NCBI RefSeq assembly: GCF_963457605.1
Contig: NZ_OY735139.1
Location: 1,364,001 to 1,428,000 of the forward strand
Reading direction: 5' to 3'
Origin: an uncultured Gellertiella sp.
GTDB taxonomy: Bacteria > Pseudomonadota > Alphaproteobacteria > Rhizobiales > Rhizobiaceae
DNA: 64,000 bases
Below, one piece after another: positions 41,546 to 52,211 of the stretch. How positions within the stretch are numbered: the first letter of the stretch is position 1; each line of letters opens with the position of its first letter. Under the pieces are notes generated by a model, which was not told the DNA's origin, made no database searches, and saw only the letters and a list, made by a program, of their open reading frames with translations. Position numbers and translations under genes: made by a program.

Positions 41546-43495
41546 ATGAATCAAGCCCGTATCATTGGTGCGCTGCTGGCCATCCCCCGGTATCAGAAAC
41601 GGCTGGCCGCCCTGATCCTGGATGCCGGCCTGTGTACACTGACGGTCTGGCTTGCCTATTGCCTTCGACTGGACGGCTGGGTGGCGCTGAGCGGTGAGGA
41701 ATGGCTGCCGGTCGGAGTTTCACTGCTGCTGGCCCTGCCGATTTTCATATCGTTCGGCCTCTACAGGGCAATTTTCCGCTATGCCGGGATTGCCGCCTTC
41801 ACGGCCATTCTGCGCGCCTGCGGCATTTACAGCCTGGCCTATATGGCCGCCTTTACCATTGTCGGCGTGACAGGCGTGCCGCGCACCATCGGCATTCTGC
41901 AACCGCTGCTGTTGCTGGTCTTCATCAGCTTTTCCCGATTGCTGGCGCGCTACTGGCTTGGCAATGACTATCGTTCCGAATTGAAGCGGCAGGCGCGCAC
42001 CCCCATCCTGATCTATGGCGCGGGAACGGCCGGACGACAGATCGTCTCTGCCCTCGAGAGCAGTCTTGAACTGCTGGTCGTCGGCTTCCTCGATGATGAT
42101 ATCCGCATGCAGGGCAACCTGCTGAAAGGCCTGCCGATCTGGTCGCCTGCGGACCTGCAGGCCCTGGCGGAAACACGACAGATCAAGGAAGTGCTGCTGG
42201 CACTGCCCTCCGCCTCCCGTCAGCGGCGCAAGGAAATTCTCGAGCAGATGCGCCGATACCGGGTGGTGGTCCGCACCGTGCCCGATATCAACGACATCGC
42301 CCAGGGCCGGGTCACCGTCAATGATATCAAGGAACTGGAAATCGAGGACCTGCTTGGCCGCGATGCCATCGCGCCGCGCCAGCCGCTGATGCAAAAGGCC
42401 ATTTCCGGCAAGACGGTGATGGTCACCGGGGCCGGCGGCTCGATTGGCAGCGAACTCTGCCGCCAGATCGTCCTCAACCAGCCGGCCTGTCTTGTAATCG
42501 TCGAGCAGAGCGAATATGCGCTCTATGCGATCCACGGCGAACTGGCGAAATCCGGCATCAGGATCATTCCCCTGCTGGCTTCAGTGCGGGACGCGGCACG
42601 AATCCGCCAGATCATCGAAACCCTGAAACCGGACACGCTCTACCATGCCGCCGCCTACAAGCATGTGCCGCTGGTCGAGCAGAATCCGGCGGAAGGCGTG
42701 CGCAACAATGTTTTCGGCACGATGATCACCGCCCTTGCCGCGCGCGATTTCGGCGTCAGGGATTTCGTGCTGATCAGCACGGACAAGGCCGTACGTCCGA
42801 CCAATGTCATGGGTGCAACCAAGCGGCTTGCGGAGATGGTGCTTCAGGCACTCTCTGCCGAAGCAAACGGAGCCGGATCAACGAATTTCAGCATGGTGCG
42901 CTTCGGCAATGTGCTGGGCTCCTCCGGATCGGTGGTGCCGCTGTTTCGCCAGCAGATCCGCGACGGTGGTCCGATCACATTGACCCATCCCGATGTCACC
43001 CGCTACTTCATGACCATTCCCGAGGCCTCGCAACTGGTGATCCAGGCGGGTGCCATGTCCGGGGGAGGCGACGTGTTCCTGCTCGACATGGGAGAGCCTG
43101 TCCGAATCTATGATCTCGCCCGCCGCATGGTGGAACTCTCGGGCCTGCAGGTCAGGGATGCCGACAATCCGGATGGCGATATCGAGATTTCCGTCAGCGG
43201 CCTGCGCCCCGGTGAAAAACTGTTTGAAGAATTGCTGATCGGCGACAATCCGATGCCAACCGACCATCCCCGCATCCTGAAGGCACTGGAGGATTACCTG
43301 CCCTGGCCCGAATTGCAGGCAAGCCTCGAACGGCTGGACGCAAGCTTCGACAATCATGACCCGGACTCCGTGCGCCAGATGCTGTCGCAACTGGTGGCCG
43401 GTTACCAGCCGGAGGCCGGAATGCATGACCTGCTGCTGTCGGAAGCAGAGCATGGCCCCGTCGCAGGCATGTCCGCAGACCGGCGAGACCATTGA
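41546..43495 (+). CDS. CapD/FlaA1-type nucleotide-sugar epimerase/dehydratase
   Basis: About 649 residues. Four N-terminal membrane helices are followed by a CoA-binding-like Rossmann domain (residues about 150-270) and a catalytic SDR domain with VTGAGGSIGSELCRQIV and STDKAVRPTNVMGATKR. This is the WbpM/CapD layout, making UDP-4-keto-6-deoxy sugars for surface polysaccharide. Start MNQARIIG at 41546 fits the family; 41495 would add 17 residues. It ends 6 bp from the convergent sugar transferase gene, which probably uses its product. Confidence 0.9.
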   Translation: MNQARIIGALLAIPRYQKRLAALILDAGLCTLTVWLAYCLRLDGWVALSGEEWLPVGVSLLLALPIFISFGLYRAIFRYAGIAAFTAILRACGIYSLAYMAAFTIVGVTGVPRTIGILQPLLLLVFISFSRLLARYWLGNDYRSELKRQARTPILIYGAGTAGRQIVSALESSLELLVVGFLDDDIRMQGNLLKGLPIWSPADLQALAETRQIKEVLLALPSASRQRRKEILEQMRRYRVVVRTVPDINDIAQGRVTVNDIKELEIEDLLGRDAIAPRQPLMQKAISGKTVMVTGAGGSIGSELCRQIVLNQPACLVIVEQSEYALYAIHGELAKSGIRIIPLLASVRDAARIRQIIETLKPDTLYHAAAYKHVPLVEQNPAEGVRNNVFGTMITALAARDFGVRDFVLISTDKAVRPTNVMGATKRLAEMVLQALSAEANGAGSTNFSMVRFGNVLGSSGSVVPLFRQQIRDGGPITLTHPDVTRYFMTIPEASQLVIQAGAMSGGGDVFLLDMGEPVRIYDLARRMVELSGLQVRDADNPDGDIEISVSGLRPGEKLFEELLIGDNPMPTDHPRILKALEDYLPWPELQASLERLDASFDNHDPDSVRQMLSQLVAGYQPEAGMHDLLLSEAEHGPVAGMSADRRDH

Positions 43496-43501
43496 GAACG
43501 A

Positions 43502-44062
43502 TCAGTGGCTGACCCCTGCCGCGCCAAAAATCCGGAAGGCCGTCAAGAACAGGATCTTGAGATCCAGCCCGAAAGACCTTTGCTGCAGATAGACCGCGTC
43601 AAGCGCTACCTTTTCCGGGATCGGCAATTCGTCGCGGCCATTGACCTGCGCCCAGCCGGTCAGCCCCGGCAGCAGCACATGCACGCCCCTTTCGGTTCGA
43701 AGCGCGATCAGGTCATGCTGATTGAACAGGGCCGGACGCGGGCCGACAAGGCTCATCTCCCCCTTCAGGATGCACCAGAGCTGCGGCAATTCGTCGAGGC
43801 TCGACTTGCGCAGGAAAGAGCCGATCGGGGTCAGGTGCGATTTGGCATCGGCAAGAAGATGGGTGGCGACCGCAGGCGTTCCGACCCGCATGCTGCGAAA
43901 TTTCGGCATCCGGAACAGCTTGTTGTTGCGGCCAACCCGATCTGACCAGTAGAGCGCCGGACCCGGCGAGGTCAGCCGCACCGCGATTGCCACCAGAGCA
44001 ATCGGCACGGCCAGAAACAGGCCGGCCGTCACGGCCACGACCAGATCGAATGTCCGCTTCAT
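43502..44062 (-). CDS. Undecaprenyl-phosphate sugar phosphotransferase (PglC/WcaJ C-terminal type)
   Basis: A 186-residue small sugar-1-phosphate transferase with one N-terminal hydrophobic segment and the bacterial sugar transferase core: [40 protein letters not shown] and [14 protein letters not shown]. It starts lipid-linked polysaccharide assembly. It lacks the N-terminal membrane domain of WcaJ, so it is of the short PglC kind. It is convergent with the CapD-like gene and lies 15 bp upstream of purC on the same strand. Confidence 0.92.
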   Translation of the reverse strand: MKRTFDLVVAVTAGLFLAVPIALVAIAVRLTSPGPALYWSDRVGRNNKLFRMPKFRSMRVGTPAVATHLLADAKSHLTPIGSFLRKSSLDELPQLWCILKGEMSLVGPRPALFNQHDLIALRTERGVHVLLPGLTGWAQVNGRDELPIPEKVALDAVYLQQRSFGLDLKILFLTAFRIFGAAGVSH

Positions 44063-44077
44063 CCCGTCGCGCTCCGC

Positions 44078-45025
44078 TCAGAAATAGGGCGCAAGATTGG
44101 CGCGGACGCGGTCGAGCGGCGTCGCCCCGCTGTCAACGGGGACAAAGGCCTGGCCGGTGATCGCCTCGAAGGCGCGGATATAGACTTTCGAGGTCTCCTC
44201 GATCAGGCTTTGCGGGATCTCAGGGATCGGATCATGGTAGGGGTCGCAGCGCTCCCCCACCCAGGCGCGGACGAAATCCTTGTCGAAGCTTTCCGGCCGC
44301 GTGCCCGCCGTAAAGGCGTGCGGATAGGACCCGGCGATCCAGTAACGGCTGCTGTCCGGCGTGTGGATCTCGTCGGCAAGCACGATCCGCCCGGTTTCGT
44401 CGGTGCCGAATTCATATTTGGTATCGACCAGGATCAGCCCCCGTTCGGCAGCCAGCTGCTGGCCGCGGGCAAACAGCGCCAGCGCATAGCCGGACAGCCT
44501 GTCCCATTGCGCCTGGGTCAGGAGGCCCTGGCCGACGATCTGGTCAGGTGTCAGCGGTTCGTCATGGCCGCCATCAAATGCCTTGCTGGTGGGGGTGATG
44601 ATCGGTTCGGGAAGCTTCTGATTGTCCTTCAGGCCCTCCGGCAGGCTGACCCCGTACATTTGCCGTTCGCCCTTCTTGTAGAGCGTCAGGATCGAGGTGC
44701 CGGTGGTGCCCGCGAGATAGCCGCGCACCACGATTTCGACCGGCAGGATGTCGAGCCGCTTGCCGACGACGACCGCCGGGTCGGGATAGGCGATCACGTG
44801 ATTGGGGCAGATATCGGCGGTTTTTTCAAACCAGTAGCGGGCGGTCTGGGTCAGCACCTGGCCCTTGTAGGGGATGCAGGTGAGAATCCGGTCGAAGGCG
44901 CTCAAGCGGTCCGTCGAGATGATGATGCGGCTGCCATCGGCGAGATCGTAATTTTCGCGCACCTTGCCGCGATAATAATTCGGGAGCTCGGGGAAATGGG
45001 CTTCGGAGAGGATTCGCAAGCGCAA
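44078..45025 (-). CDS. purC: Phosphoribosylaminoimidazole-succinocarboxamide synthase
   Basis: A 315-residue SAICAR synthetase of purine synthesis. It shows [37 protein letters not shown] and the aspartate-binding LVDTKYEFG motif. It is of the longer, yeast Ade1-like form rather than the 240-residue form. Its N-terminus [15 protein letters not shown] is family-like. Close spacing to the sugar transferase may be accidental. Confidence 0.95.
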   Translation of the reverse strand: MRLRILSEAHFPELPNYYRGKVRENYDLADGSRIIISTDRLSAFDRILTCIPYKGQVLTQTARYWFEKTADICPNHVIAYPDPAVVVGKRLDILPVEIVVRGYLAGTTGTSILTLYKKGERQMYGVSLPEGLKDNQKLPEPIITPTSKAFDGGHDEPLTPDQIVGQGLLTQAQWDRLSGYALALFARGQQLAAERGLILVDTKYEFGTDETGRIVLADEIHTPDSSRYWIAGSYPHAFTAGTRPESFDKDFVRAWVGERCDPYHDPIPEIPQSLIEETSKVYIRAFEAITGQAFVPVDSGATPLDRVRANLAPYF

Positions 45026-45260
45026 TCAACCTTCTGTCTGGCGATCCCCGGCACGCCACCGGAGGCGTCAGGGACAGGGCAATTCTCGGGCCGGAACCTC
45101 GTTTCTTCAGGGCTTTTTGTCAAGCAAGGAACCGGCCTTGTCGGTCGATCCGCAGGGATATTCCCGGTCGAAATGCCGCATTGCCGGATTTCACCGCGCA
45201 CTTTAGCAGGCTGTTTCCTGACACTTGACAGAAATCAACAGGACATCCGGAGACCATCCC

Positions 45261-45473
45261 ATGCTGAAACTCGTCTATCACGTGCCGGTAGTCGGCTGGG
45301 TGCTGAAGGAAGCCGCCGGCGGTTCGGACACGGCCAAAGTGCTGTTCGTCCTCAATCTCGTGCTGCTCTGGCTTCTGGCCATTTTCGTCTTCGGCTATCC
45401 CGCCATCATCCTGCCCGCACTTGCCGCCGTTCCGGCGATGTTTGCCATCCTGATCCTGATCACCAAGGGCTGA
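45261..45473 (+). CDS. Small two-helix membrane protein of unknown function
   Basis: About 70 residues. GGAG lies 8 bases before ATG at 45261. After [19 protein letters not shown] come two hydrophobic helices ([19 protein letters not shown] and [19 protein letters not shown]). It is isolated, divergent from purC and upstream of hutH. Composition and ribosome site support a real gene, but I do not recognise the family. Confidence 0.65.
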   Translation: MLKLVYHVPVVGWVLKEAAGGSDTAKVLFVLNLVLLWLLAIFVFGYPAIILPALAAVPAMFAILILITKG

Positions 45474-45565
45474 CGCCCCACTACCGCTCCGGACGGCAAG
45501 GATCACCCCGCTACCGGGTTTTTCGCCAGAACCCGGGGGCGGACATCTTGCGTTCAAGGTTATTT

Positions 45566-45575
45566 TGTCTATACA
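45566..45575 (+). promoter_or_regulatory. TGTCTATACA dyad upstream of hutH (HutC-like half-match)
   Basis: A short palindrome in an AT-rich patch 70 bp before hutH. HutC, a GntR-family histidine-use repressor, is known to bind TGTATNNACA-like sites, but no hutC gene is in the window and the match is short. Confidence 0.3.
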
Positions 45576-45643
45576 TATTCCATCGAAACGGTGCCCGCCC
45601 GCCCGAAAGGGCGCGCCGTCGCCCTGCTGTCATGGAACCCGAG

Positions 45644-47209
45644 ATGCGCGATTTTTCTGGTCAGACCCACCTTCTTCTCCCCGGCCAGGTGCCGCTTTCC
45701 ACCTGGCGCGCCATCTATTTCGGCGCCGCCTGCACCCTCCAGCAGTCCTCGCGCGAAAAGGTCGACGCGGCAGCAGCAACGGTTGCGGCAATCATTGCGA
45801 AGGGCGAGCCGGTTTACGGGATCAACACCGGCTTCGGCAAACTCGCCAGTGTCCGCATCGCCGATGCGGATCTCGTTGAATTGCAGCGCAATATCGTGCT
45901 GTCCCATGCCGCCGGTGTCGGCGAACCGCTGTCGATCCCGGTCACACGGCTGATCCTGGCACTGAAGATGGCAAGCCTTGCCCAGGGCGCATCGGGTGTC
46001 AAATGGCAGACGGTGCAGTTCCTTGAAACCTGCCTGACGAAAAACCTCCTTCCCGTGATCCCCGGCCAGGGCTCGGTCGGGGCCTCCGGCGATCTTGCCC
46101 CCCTCTCCCACATGACGGCGGCGATGATGGGCACCGGCGAATTCTTCGTCGATGGCGAAAGGCTGGAGGCGAAGGCAGCGCTTTCCAATCACGGGCTCGA
46201 CCCTCTCGTGCTCGGCCCGAAGGAAGGGCTGGCGCTGCTGAACGGCACGCAGGTCTCGACGGCGCTGGCCCTCGCCGGCCTGTTTGAAACCGAACGGCTG
46301 TTCCAGTCGGCGCTGATCACCGGCGCGCTGTCGGTCGATGCGGCCAAGGGCTCCGACGGGCCGTTCGATCCGCGCATCCACGAATTGCGCCGCCATCAGG
46401 GCCAGAAGGATGTGGCGGCCACGCTGCGCAGCCTGCTGGCGGGCTCGGCCATCCGCCAGTCGCATCTGGAAAACGACACCCGCGTGCAGGACCCCTATTG
46501 CCTGCGCTGCCAGCCGCAGGTGATGGGAGCCTGCCTCGACATGCTGCGCCAGGCCGCCCATACGCTGGCCGACGAGGCCAATGGCGTCTCCGACAATCCG
46601 CTGGTCTTTACCGATACCGGCGAGGTGATCTCCGGCGGCAATTTCCACGCCGAGCCGGTGGCCTTTGCCGCCGACATGATTGCAATGGCGATTTGCGAGA
46701 TCGGTTCGATTTCCGAGCGCCGGATTGCCATGCTGGTCGATCCCGCCCTGTCGGGCCTGCCCGCCTTCCTCACCCCCGTGCCGGGGCTGAATTCCGGCTT
46801 CATGATCCCGCAGGTGACGGCGGCAGCGCTGGTCTCGGAAAACAAGCAGCAGGCCTATCCCGCGAGCGTCGACAGCATCCCGACCTCCGCCAACCAGGAA
46901 GACCATGTCTCGATGGCGGCGCATGGGGCGCGGCGGCTGGCGCGGATGGCGGAGAATGCCGCCAATGTCATCGGCATCGAATGGCTGGCGGCAGCCCAGG
47001 CCTGCGATTTCCACGCACCGCTGACCTCGAGCCCCGCTCTCGAACAGGCGCGGGCAACCCTGCGCGCGGTGGTGCCGACCCTGAACCAGGACCGCTATTT
47101 CGCGCCCGATATGGCCGATGCCACCCGTCTGGTGCGCTCGGGCGCGCTGATTGCAGCCGTCGGCACAGATCTGCTGCCGGGCATCTGCGGGGAACAGGAC
47201 GGTTCCTGA
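45644..47209 (+). CDS. hutH: Histidine ammonia-lyase
   Basis: A 521-residue member of the aromatic amino acid lyase family, converting histidine to urocanate and ammonia. The self-formed MIO cofactor comes from Ala-Ser-Gly in [26 protein letters not shown] and [13 protein letters not shown] are also family motifs. ATG at 45644 or 45632 starts the protein; the much longer open frame is an artefact. No hutU, hutI or hutG is adjacent, so this lyase stands apart from a full histidine pathway. Phenylalanine/tyrosine lyase activity is a less likely alternative. Confidence 0.92.
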   Translation: MRDFSGQTHLLLPGQVPLSTWRAIYFGAACTLQQSSREKVDAAAATVAAIIAKGEPVYGINTGFGKLASVRIADADLVELQRNIVLSHAAGVGEPLSIPVTRLILALKMASLAQGASGVKWQTVQFLETCLTKNLLPVIPGQGSVGASGDLAPLSHMTAAMMGTGEFFVDGERLEAKAALSNHGLDPLVLGPKEGLALLNGTQVSTALALAGLFETERLFQSALITGALSVDAAKGSDGPFDPRIHELRRHQGQKDVAATLRSLLAGSAIRQSHLENDTRVQDPYCLRCQPQVMGACLDMLRQAAHTLADEANGVSDNPLVFTDTGEVISGGNFHAEPVAFAADMIAMAICEIGSISERRIAMLVDPALSGLPAFLTPVPGLNSGFMIPQVTAAALVSENKQQAYPASVDSIPTSANQEDHVSMAAHGARRLARMAENAANVIGIEWLAAAQACDFHAPLTSSPALEQARATLRAVVPTLNQDRYFAPDMADATRLVRSGALIAAVGTDLLPGICGEQDGS

Positions 47210-47246
47210 CAGGCCTTTTGCGCGCCGGAAGAAGGCCCGTCAGGAA
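47203..47246. terminator. Bidirectional terminator between hutH and aldehyde dehydrogenase
   Basis: TTCCTGAC-A-GGCCTT pairs with AAGGCC-C-GTCAGGAA, a 15-bp stem with one mismatch around a 14-base loop. The hutH stop codon lies in the left arm. It separates two convergent genes. Confidence 0.7.
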
Positions 47247-47255
47247 TGTTCGAGA

Positions 47256-48689
47256 TCAGGCGAGCGTATAGGCCGTCTTCACGGTGGTGAAGAATTCGGC
47301 GGCATAGCGGCCCTGTTCGCGCGGCCCGAAGGACGAGCCCTTGCGGCCGCCGAAGGGGACATGGAAATCGACGCCTGCGGTTGGCAGGTTGACCATCACC
47401 ATGCCGGCCTCGGCATTGCGCTTGTAATGGGTCGCATGCTTCAGGCTGGTGGTGGCAATGCCGGAGGAGAGGCCGAAGGGCGTGTCATTGGCGGTGGCGA
47501 GCGCTTCCTCGTAATTCTTCACCCGGATCACCGAGGCGACGGGCCCGAAGATTTCCTCGCGGCTGATCCGCATCTGGTTGGTGGCTTCGGTGAAGAGCGC
47601 CGGCTGCATGTAGAAGCCGTCGGTGTCGCGCGACAGCCGCTCGCCGCCAAAGGCGAGCTTTGCCCCTTCCCGCTGGCCGATCCCGACATAGTCGAGATCC
47701 TGCGCCAGTTGCTTGTCATCGACGACGGGGCCGATCTGGGTGCCGGATTTCAGCGCATGGTCGACCACGACGGATTTCATCCGCTCGGTCAGCGCCGCGA
47801 CGAAACGGTCATGGATGCCTTCGGTGACGATCAGCCGCGACGAGGCGGTGCAACGCTGGCCGGTGGAGAAGAAGGCCGAGTTCAGCGCCGCCTCGACGGC
47901 GACGGTAAGGTCCGCATCATCCAGCACCACGAAGGGATTCTTGCCGCCCATTTCCAGCTGGAACTTGCGGTTATGCTCGATGGAAGCCATGGCGACGCGC
48001 TTGCCGGTGCCGGTCGAGCCGGTGAAGGTGATGGCGGAAATATCCGGACTGTCGAGCATCGCCTGCCCGACGACCGAGCCCTTGCCCATCACCAGGTTGA
48101 GGACGCCTGCGGGCAAACCGGCCCGGTGCAGGATGTCGACGATGGCCCAGGCCGAGCCCGGCACCAGATCGGCGGGCTTGAAGACCACGGTATTGCCATG
48201 GCAAAGGGCAGGCGCAATCTTCCAGGCGGGAATGGCAATCGGGAAATTCCACGGCGTGATGATGCCGACGACGCCGACACCTTCGCGGCTGATCTCGACG
48301 CTAATGCCGGGGCGCACCGAAGGCAGGCTTTCGCCCGCCAGCCGCAGCGCCTCGCCGGCGAAGAAATCGAAGATCTGCGCGGCACGCACGGTTTCGCCGA
48401 TGCCTTCCACCAGTGTCTTTCCTTCTTCACGCGACAGCAGGCGGCCAAGCTCTTCCTTGCGGGCAAGGATCTCGTCCGAGGCCTTGCGCAGGATGGCATG
48501 GCGCTCGAGAATGCCGGAGCGCGACCAGGCCGGAAAAGCCGCCTTCGCCGCCGCAATGGCGTCAGCCACCTCGCCCGCCCCGGCCCGGGCATAGAGCCCG
48601 ACCACATCGGACGTATCCGAGGGATTGATGTTCTCGATGGCACTGGACCCTGTCCAGGTGCCGCCAATCAGATTCTGGTGAATGGTCAT
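47256..48689 (-). CDS. Aldehyde dehydrogenase, 2-ketoglutarate-semialdehyde type
   Basis: A 477-residue NAD(P)-dependent aldehyde dehydrogenase. Catalytic residues are the glutamate in LEMGGKNPFVVL and cysteine in FFSTGQRCTASSRLIV; GVDFHVPFGGRKGSSFG near the end resembles 2-ketoglutarate semialdehyde dehydrogenases of pentose, glucarate and hydroxyproline pathways. It is monocistronic. An 18-bp near-perfect dyad lies 46 bp upstream of the start, suggesting control by a GntR-type protein encoded elsewhere. The exact substrate is inferred. Confidence 0.82.
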   Translation of the reverse strand: MTIHQNLIGGTWTGSSAIENINPSDTSDVVGLYARAGAGEVADAIAAAKAAFPAWSRSGILERHAILRKASDEILARKEELGRLLSREEGKTLVEGIGETVRAAQIFDFFAGEALRLAGESLPSVRPGISVEISREGVGVVGIITPWNFPIAIPAWKIAPALCHGNTVVFKPADLVPGSAWAIVDILHRAGLPAGVLNLVMGKGSVVGQAMLDSPDISAITFTGSTGTGKRVAMASIEHNRKFQLEMGGKNPFVVLDDADLTVAVEAALNSAFFSTGQRCTASSRLIVTEGIHDRFVAALTERMKSVVVDHALKSGTQIGPVVDDKQLAQDLDYVGIGQREGAKLAFGGERLSRDTDGFYMQPALFTEATNQMRISREEIFGPVASVIRVKNYEEALATANDTPFGLSSGIATTSLKHATHYKRNAEAGMVMVNLPTAGVDFHVPFGGRKGSSFGPREQGRYAAEFFTTVKTAYTLA

Positions 48690-48734
48690 GATGTCCTTCC
48701 CGATGTGCCTTCGGTGCCCAAGCGGCTGGTGATG

Positions 48735-48752
48735 ATCTGATATATCACATCG
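48735..48752 (-). promoter_or_regulatory. Operator-like dyad GATcTGATATATCAcATC
   Basis: An 18-bp palindrome with a single mismatched pair, centred on TGATATATCA, upstream of the aldehyde dehydrogenase. TGATATATCA-type sites are typical of FCD-class GntR repressors of sugar-acid genes. No regulator of that class is adjacent. Confidence 0.6.
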
Positions 48753-48867
48753 CCCGGCATAGGCAATGTCGATGGCGGTGAGAGTGGGAGGAGAGGAAAC
48801 AGCTTGAGCTTCCAGCCACTGGAGGGTTTATGGAAGCGAGGAATCCAATGCTGGCAAGGAATGACAG

Positions 48868-49266
48868 ATGAATATCGGCGCTGCCTCCCGGAAATCCGGC
48901 CTGTCTGCAAAGACCATCCGGTATTACGAAGACATCGGCCTGTTGACGGCAGACCGGCGGGAAAACGGCTATCGCGACTATTCCGCAGGCCATATCCGCC
49001 GCCTGCATTTCCTGCACCGCGCCCGCGACCTCGGTTTTTCGGTCGAGGAATGCCGCCAACTGCTGTCGCTTTATGACGACGATCACCGCGAAAGCAGCGA
49101 GGTGAAGGCTCTGGCCCAGTTCAAGCTCGACGAAATCGACGAGAAGATTGCCGAGCTTACCAGCCTCCGGAAGGCGCTCTCCCACCTCGTCGCCAATTGC
49201 CATGGCGATGACCGGCCGGAATGCCCGATCATCGAGGGGCTCACCCGCCCCGCCTCAGACGGCTGA
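48868..49266 (+). CDS. cueR: Copper-responsive MerR-family regulator (CueR/HmrR)
   Basis: A 132-residue MerR regulator. The N-terminal [20 protein letters not shown] is the winged-helix core, a long dimer helix follows, and the metal loop has two cysteines seven residues apart ([11 protein letters not shown]), the CueR arrangement for Cu(I)/Ag(I)/Au(I). Its last 12 bp overlap the end of the convergent CopA gene. Candidate target sites lie at the copA and copZ promoters 2.5 kb away. Confidence 0.92.
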   Translation: MNIGAASRKSGLSAKTIRYYEDIGLLTADRRENGYRDYSAGHIRRLHFLHRARDLGFSVEECRQLLSLYDDDHRESSEVKALAQFKLDEIDEKIAELTSLRKALSHLVANCHGDDRPECPIIEGLTRPASDG

Positions 49267-51711
49267 GCGGAACCGCTTCAGCCGCAGCGCATTGCCGAGC
49301 ACGAAGACGCTGGACAGCGCCATGGCGCCCGCCGCCAGCATCGGCGACAGGGTGAGGCCGAATGCGGGGTAGAGCGCACCGGCAGCGACCGGGATCAGCA
49401 CGACATTATAGGCAAAGGCCCAGAACAGGTTGCCCCGGATATTGGCCATGGTGGCGCGCGACAGCGCGATGGCATTGGCGACACCCCTGAGATCGCTGCC
49501 CATCAGCACGACATCGGCGCTTTCAATCGCGATATCGGTGCCGGTGCCGACGGCAAAGCCGATATCGGCTTCGGCAAGCGCCGGGGCGTCATTGATGCCG
49601 TCGCCGACAAAGGCCACCGGCAGGCCCGGTCCTTTCAACCGCCTGATGACATCGACCTTGCCTTGCGGCAGGACATCGGCAATCACCTCGTCGATTCCGA
49701 GTTCCCGCCCGATGACCTCGGCGGTCTTCGTCGCATCGCCTGATATCATCACCACTTTCAGGCCCTGGGCGTGGAAGGACCGGATTGCCTCCGGCGTCGT
49801 CTTGCGGACCGGATCTGCAACCGCAAACAGCGCCGCCAGATGTCCGTCGACGGCCATGTAGAGGGTGGACCGCGCCTTGCCTGCCAGCTCCTGCGCCTCA
49901 CTTGCCAGCACCGAAACATCGGTGCCCAGCTTTTCCATGTAGCGCAGCGCGCCGATGGCGATTTCCTGCCCGGCCACCCGGGCCCGCACGCCAAAACCGG
50001 CCTCGGCGGCAAAATCCGAGATCGCCGCAAGCGCCAGCCCCTCGACCCTCGCCGCATCGACGATGGCGCGGGCAACCGGATGTTCGGACCTCTCCTCGAT
50101 AGAGGCTGCAGTGGCGAGAATGGCCCCGCGCTCGAAGCCCGGCGCGACATGGATGTCGGTCATAACCGGATGGCCTTCCGTCAGCGTGCCTGTCTTGTCC
50201 AGCGCGATGATGCCGGTTTCCTTCAGCCCCTGCAGCGCCTCGCCGTTTCGAAACAGGATGCCGAGTTCGGCGGCGCGACCGGTGCCGGTCATGATCGAGG
50301 CAGGCGTGGCGAGCCCCATGGCGCAGGGGCAGGCGATGATCAGCACCGCCACCGCATTGACCAGCCCATGCGAGAGGGAAGGCTCCGGCCCGAGCAGATA
50401 CCAGACCGCGAAGGTGACGAGGGCAACCAGCATCACCGCCGGCACGAACCAGGCGGTCACCCGGTCGACCAGCGCCTGCACCGGCAGCTTTGCGCCTTGC
50501 GCATTCTCCACCATCCGGATGATCTGCGACAGCACCGTGTCGGCCCCGACCCGGGTTACCCGGTAGGTGAGCCCGCCGGTGCCATTGACTGTGCCGCCGG
50601 TGAGCTGGCCGCCCTTTGCCTTTTCGACCGGCAGCGGTTCGCCCGAGATCATCGCCTCATCGACATAGGACTGGCCTTCGACCACCTCGCCATCGACCGG
50701 CACCCGCTCGCCGGGGCGCAACTGGACGATGTCGCCCGCCCTCACCTCGTCGATGGGAACCTCGACGGCGAGGCCGTCGCGCTCGATCCGGGCGGTCTTT
50801 GCCTGCAGCCCCATCAGCTTCTGGATCGCCTCGCTCGTCCGCCCCTTGGCCCTGGCCTCCATCATCCGGCCGAACAGGATCAGCACCACGATGACGGCGG
50901 CGGATTCGAAATAGACCTCTGCCGTTCCCGCAGGCAGCAGCGACGGCAGGAAGGTGGCAACGGTCGAATAGGCCCAGGCCGCACCCGTGCCGACCACCAC
51001 CAGCGAATTCATGTCGGGGCTCAGGCGCCAGAGCGCCGGAATGCCCTTTTGAAAGAAGCGCAGGCCCGGCCCGAACAGCACCAGCGTCGTCAGCACGAAG
51101 GAGGTGATGAACAGCAGCTGTTCGCCGAAACGCATCATCAGCGCGTGATGGAAGGCGGGAATGAGATGCCCGCCCATTTCCAGCACGACGACAGGAACCG
51201 ACAACAGCCCGGCGATGATCAGATCGCGGCGCAGGCCATGATATTCCTCGTCACGCGCCTTCTGCCGGCTCCAGGAGGCCTCAGCCGCATCGACAACGGG
51301 GCGGGCCGCGTAGCCGGCCTTGCTGACGGCGGCGGAGAGGTCGGAGGGCGTGACGGTGGCGAGTGCATTGACCCGCGCCTGACTGGTGGCAAGATTGACC
51401 GTCGCCGAGACCACGCCGGGGACAGAGGACAAGGCCTTTTCCACCCGCCGCACGCAGGAGGCACAGGTCATGCCTTCAATATCGAGCGTGGTCTCCTGTT
51501 CGGCGACACGGTATCCCGCTTTCTCGATGGCCGCGACCACCGCTGCCGTGGCACCGGCTTCCAGGGTGACGTCAGCGCTTTCGGAGGCGAGATTGACCGT
51601 GGCGCTTTCAACCCCCGGCACGGCGGCAACGGCCTTTTCGACCCGCCGCACACAGGAGGCACAGGTCATGCCTTCCACCGGGAAACTTTGACGGATTGTC
51701 TCAATCGCCAT
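49255..51711 (-). CDS. copA: Copper-exporting P1B-type ATPase
   Basis: An 818-residue Cu(I) pump. Two N-terminal heavy-metal domains each carry [14 protein letters not shown] (residues about 14 and 82). Eight membrane helices surround the CPC ion motif ([13 protein letters not shown]), with phosphorylation site DKTGTLTEG and hinge [10 protein letters not shown]. It exports copper to the periplasm. Start MAIETIRQ at 51711 replaces a longer frame that would run through the promoter. A CueR-type promoter precedes it. Confidence 0.95.
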   Translation of the reverse strand: MAIETIRQSFPVEGMTCASCVRRVEKAVAAVPGVESATVNLASESADVTLEAGATAAVVAAIEKAGYRVAEQETTLDIEGMTCASCVRRVEKALSSVPGVVSATVNLATSQARVNALATVTPSDLSAAVSKAGYAARPVVDAAEASWSRQKARDEEYHGLRRDLIIAGLLSVPVVVLEMGGHLIPAFHHALMMRFGEQLLFITSFVLTTLVLFGPGLRFFQKGIPALWRLSPDMNSLVVVGTGAAWAYSTVATFLPSLLPAGTAEVYFESAAVIVVLILFGRMMEARAKGRTSEAIQKLMGLQAKTARIERDGLAVEVPIDEVRAGDIVQLRPGERVPVDGEVVEGQSYVDEAMISGEPLPVEKAKGGQLTGGTVNGTGGLTYRVTRVGADTVLSQIIRMVENAQGAKLPVQALVDRVTAWFVPAVMLVALVTFAVWYLLGPEPSLSHGLVNAVAVLIIACPCAMGLATPASIMTGTGRAAELGILFRNGEALQGLKETGIIALDKTGTLTEGHPVMTDIHVAPGFERGAILATAASIEERSEHPVARAIVDAARVEGLALAAISDFAAEAGFGVRARVAGQEIAIGALRYMEKLGTDVSVLASEAQELAGKARSTLYMAVDGHLAALFAVADPVRKTTPEAIRSFHAQGLKVVMISGDATKTAEVIGRELGIDEVIADVLPQGKVDVIRRLKGPGLPVAFVGDGINDAPALAEADIGFAVGTGTDIAIESADVVLMGSDLRGVANAIALSRATMANIRGNLFWAFAYNVVLIPVAAGALYPAFGLTLSPMLAAGAMALSSVFVLGNALRLKRFRSAV

Positions 51712-51748
51712 GGGTTCGTTCCTTTCTAGAAGCAGATCAGTTGCACCA

Positions 51749-51779
51749 TGCCTAGTCCTTCCTGCGACGGGAAGGTCAA
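51749..51779 (-). promoter_or_regulatory. CueR-type promoter of copA
   Basis: On the minus strand TTGACC (-35, 51779-51774) and TAGGCA (-10, 51754-51749) are separated by 19 bp. The over-long spacer carries the dyad CCTTCC-N7-GGAAGG, as in MerR/CueR promoters that need DNA untwisting by the metal-bound regulator. Confidence 0.8.
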
Positions 51780-51813
51780 CACGGTCGAGCGGCATCTGAT
51801 GTTTTTTTCAGGC

Positions 51814-51846
51814 TTGACCTTCTCGCTGCGGGAAGGTCGATAGACA
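51814..51846 (+). promoter_or_regulatory. CueR-type promoter of copZ
   Basis: TTGACC (51814-51819) is followed by the dyad ACCTTC-N9-GAAGGT and a weak -10 near 51839-51846 (GATAGACA). It mirrors the copA site on the other strand 40 bp away, so one regulator can fire both genes. Confidence 0.7.
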
Positions 51847-51949
51847 ATTCCGGCTGAACCTTGCGACATGCAGGCAGCAGCCGACCAAGATCGTTCCGCC
51901 CGCGACGGAACAGGTCAACATCACGATAACCCTTGAGAAAGGACATCCC

Positions 51950-52147
51950 ATGCTTGAACTTCTGATTCCAGACATGAGCTGCGGCCACTGCGTGGCAACC
52001 ATTACCAAAACCGTGAAGGCGCTCGACAGCGAAGCGACGGTTGCCGCCGATCTTGCCCGGCACACCGTGACGATTGCCGCAAGCGTCGAACCGAAGCAGA
52101 TCGCTGACGCTCTCGAACAGGCAGGCTATCCCGCAACCGTGGCATGA
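51950..52147 (+). CDS. copZ: CopZ-like copper chaperone
   Basis: A 65-residue heavy-metal-associated domain. The copper site is IPDMSCGHCVATITKT (M-x-C-x2-C). Size and fold pattern fit cytosolic chaperones that carry Cu(I) to CopA. It is divergent from copA and preceded by its own CueR-type promoter and a GAGAAAGGA ribosome site. Confidence 0.92.
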   Translation: MLELLIPDMSCGHCVATITKTVKALDSEATVAADLARHTVTIAASVEPKQIADALEQAGYPATVA

Positions 52148-52211
52148 TGCCAGGGATCACTGATCCGCACACAGCCCTGGCCGGGCCAACCACTCCCGAA
52201 GGGAACATTCT

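Noticed and set aside
44210-47209. A 999-codon plus-strand open frame
   Set aside because: Its first half is the reverse of purC; only the part from 45644 is real (hutH).
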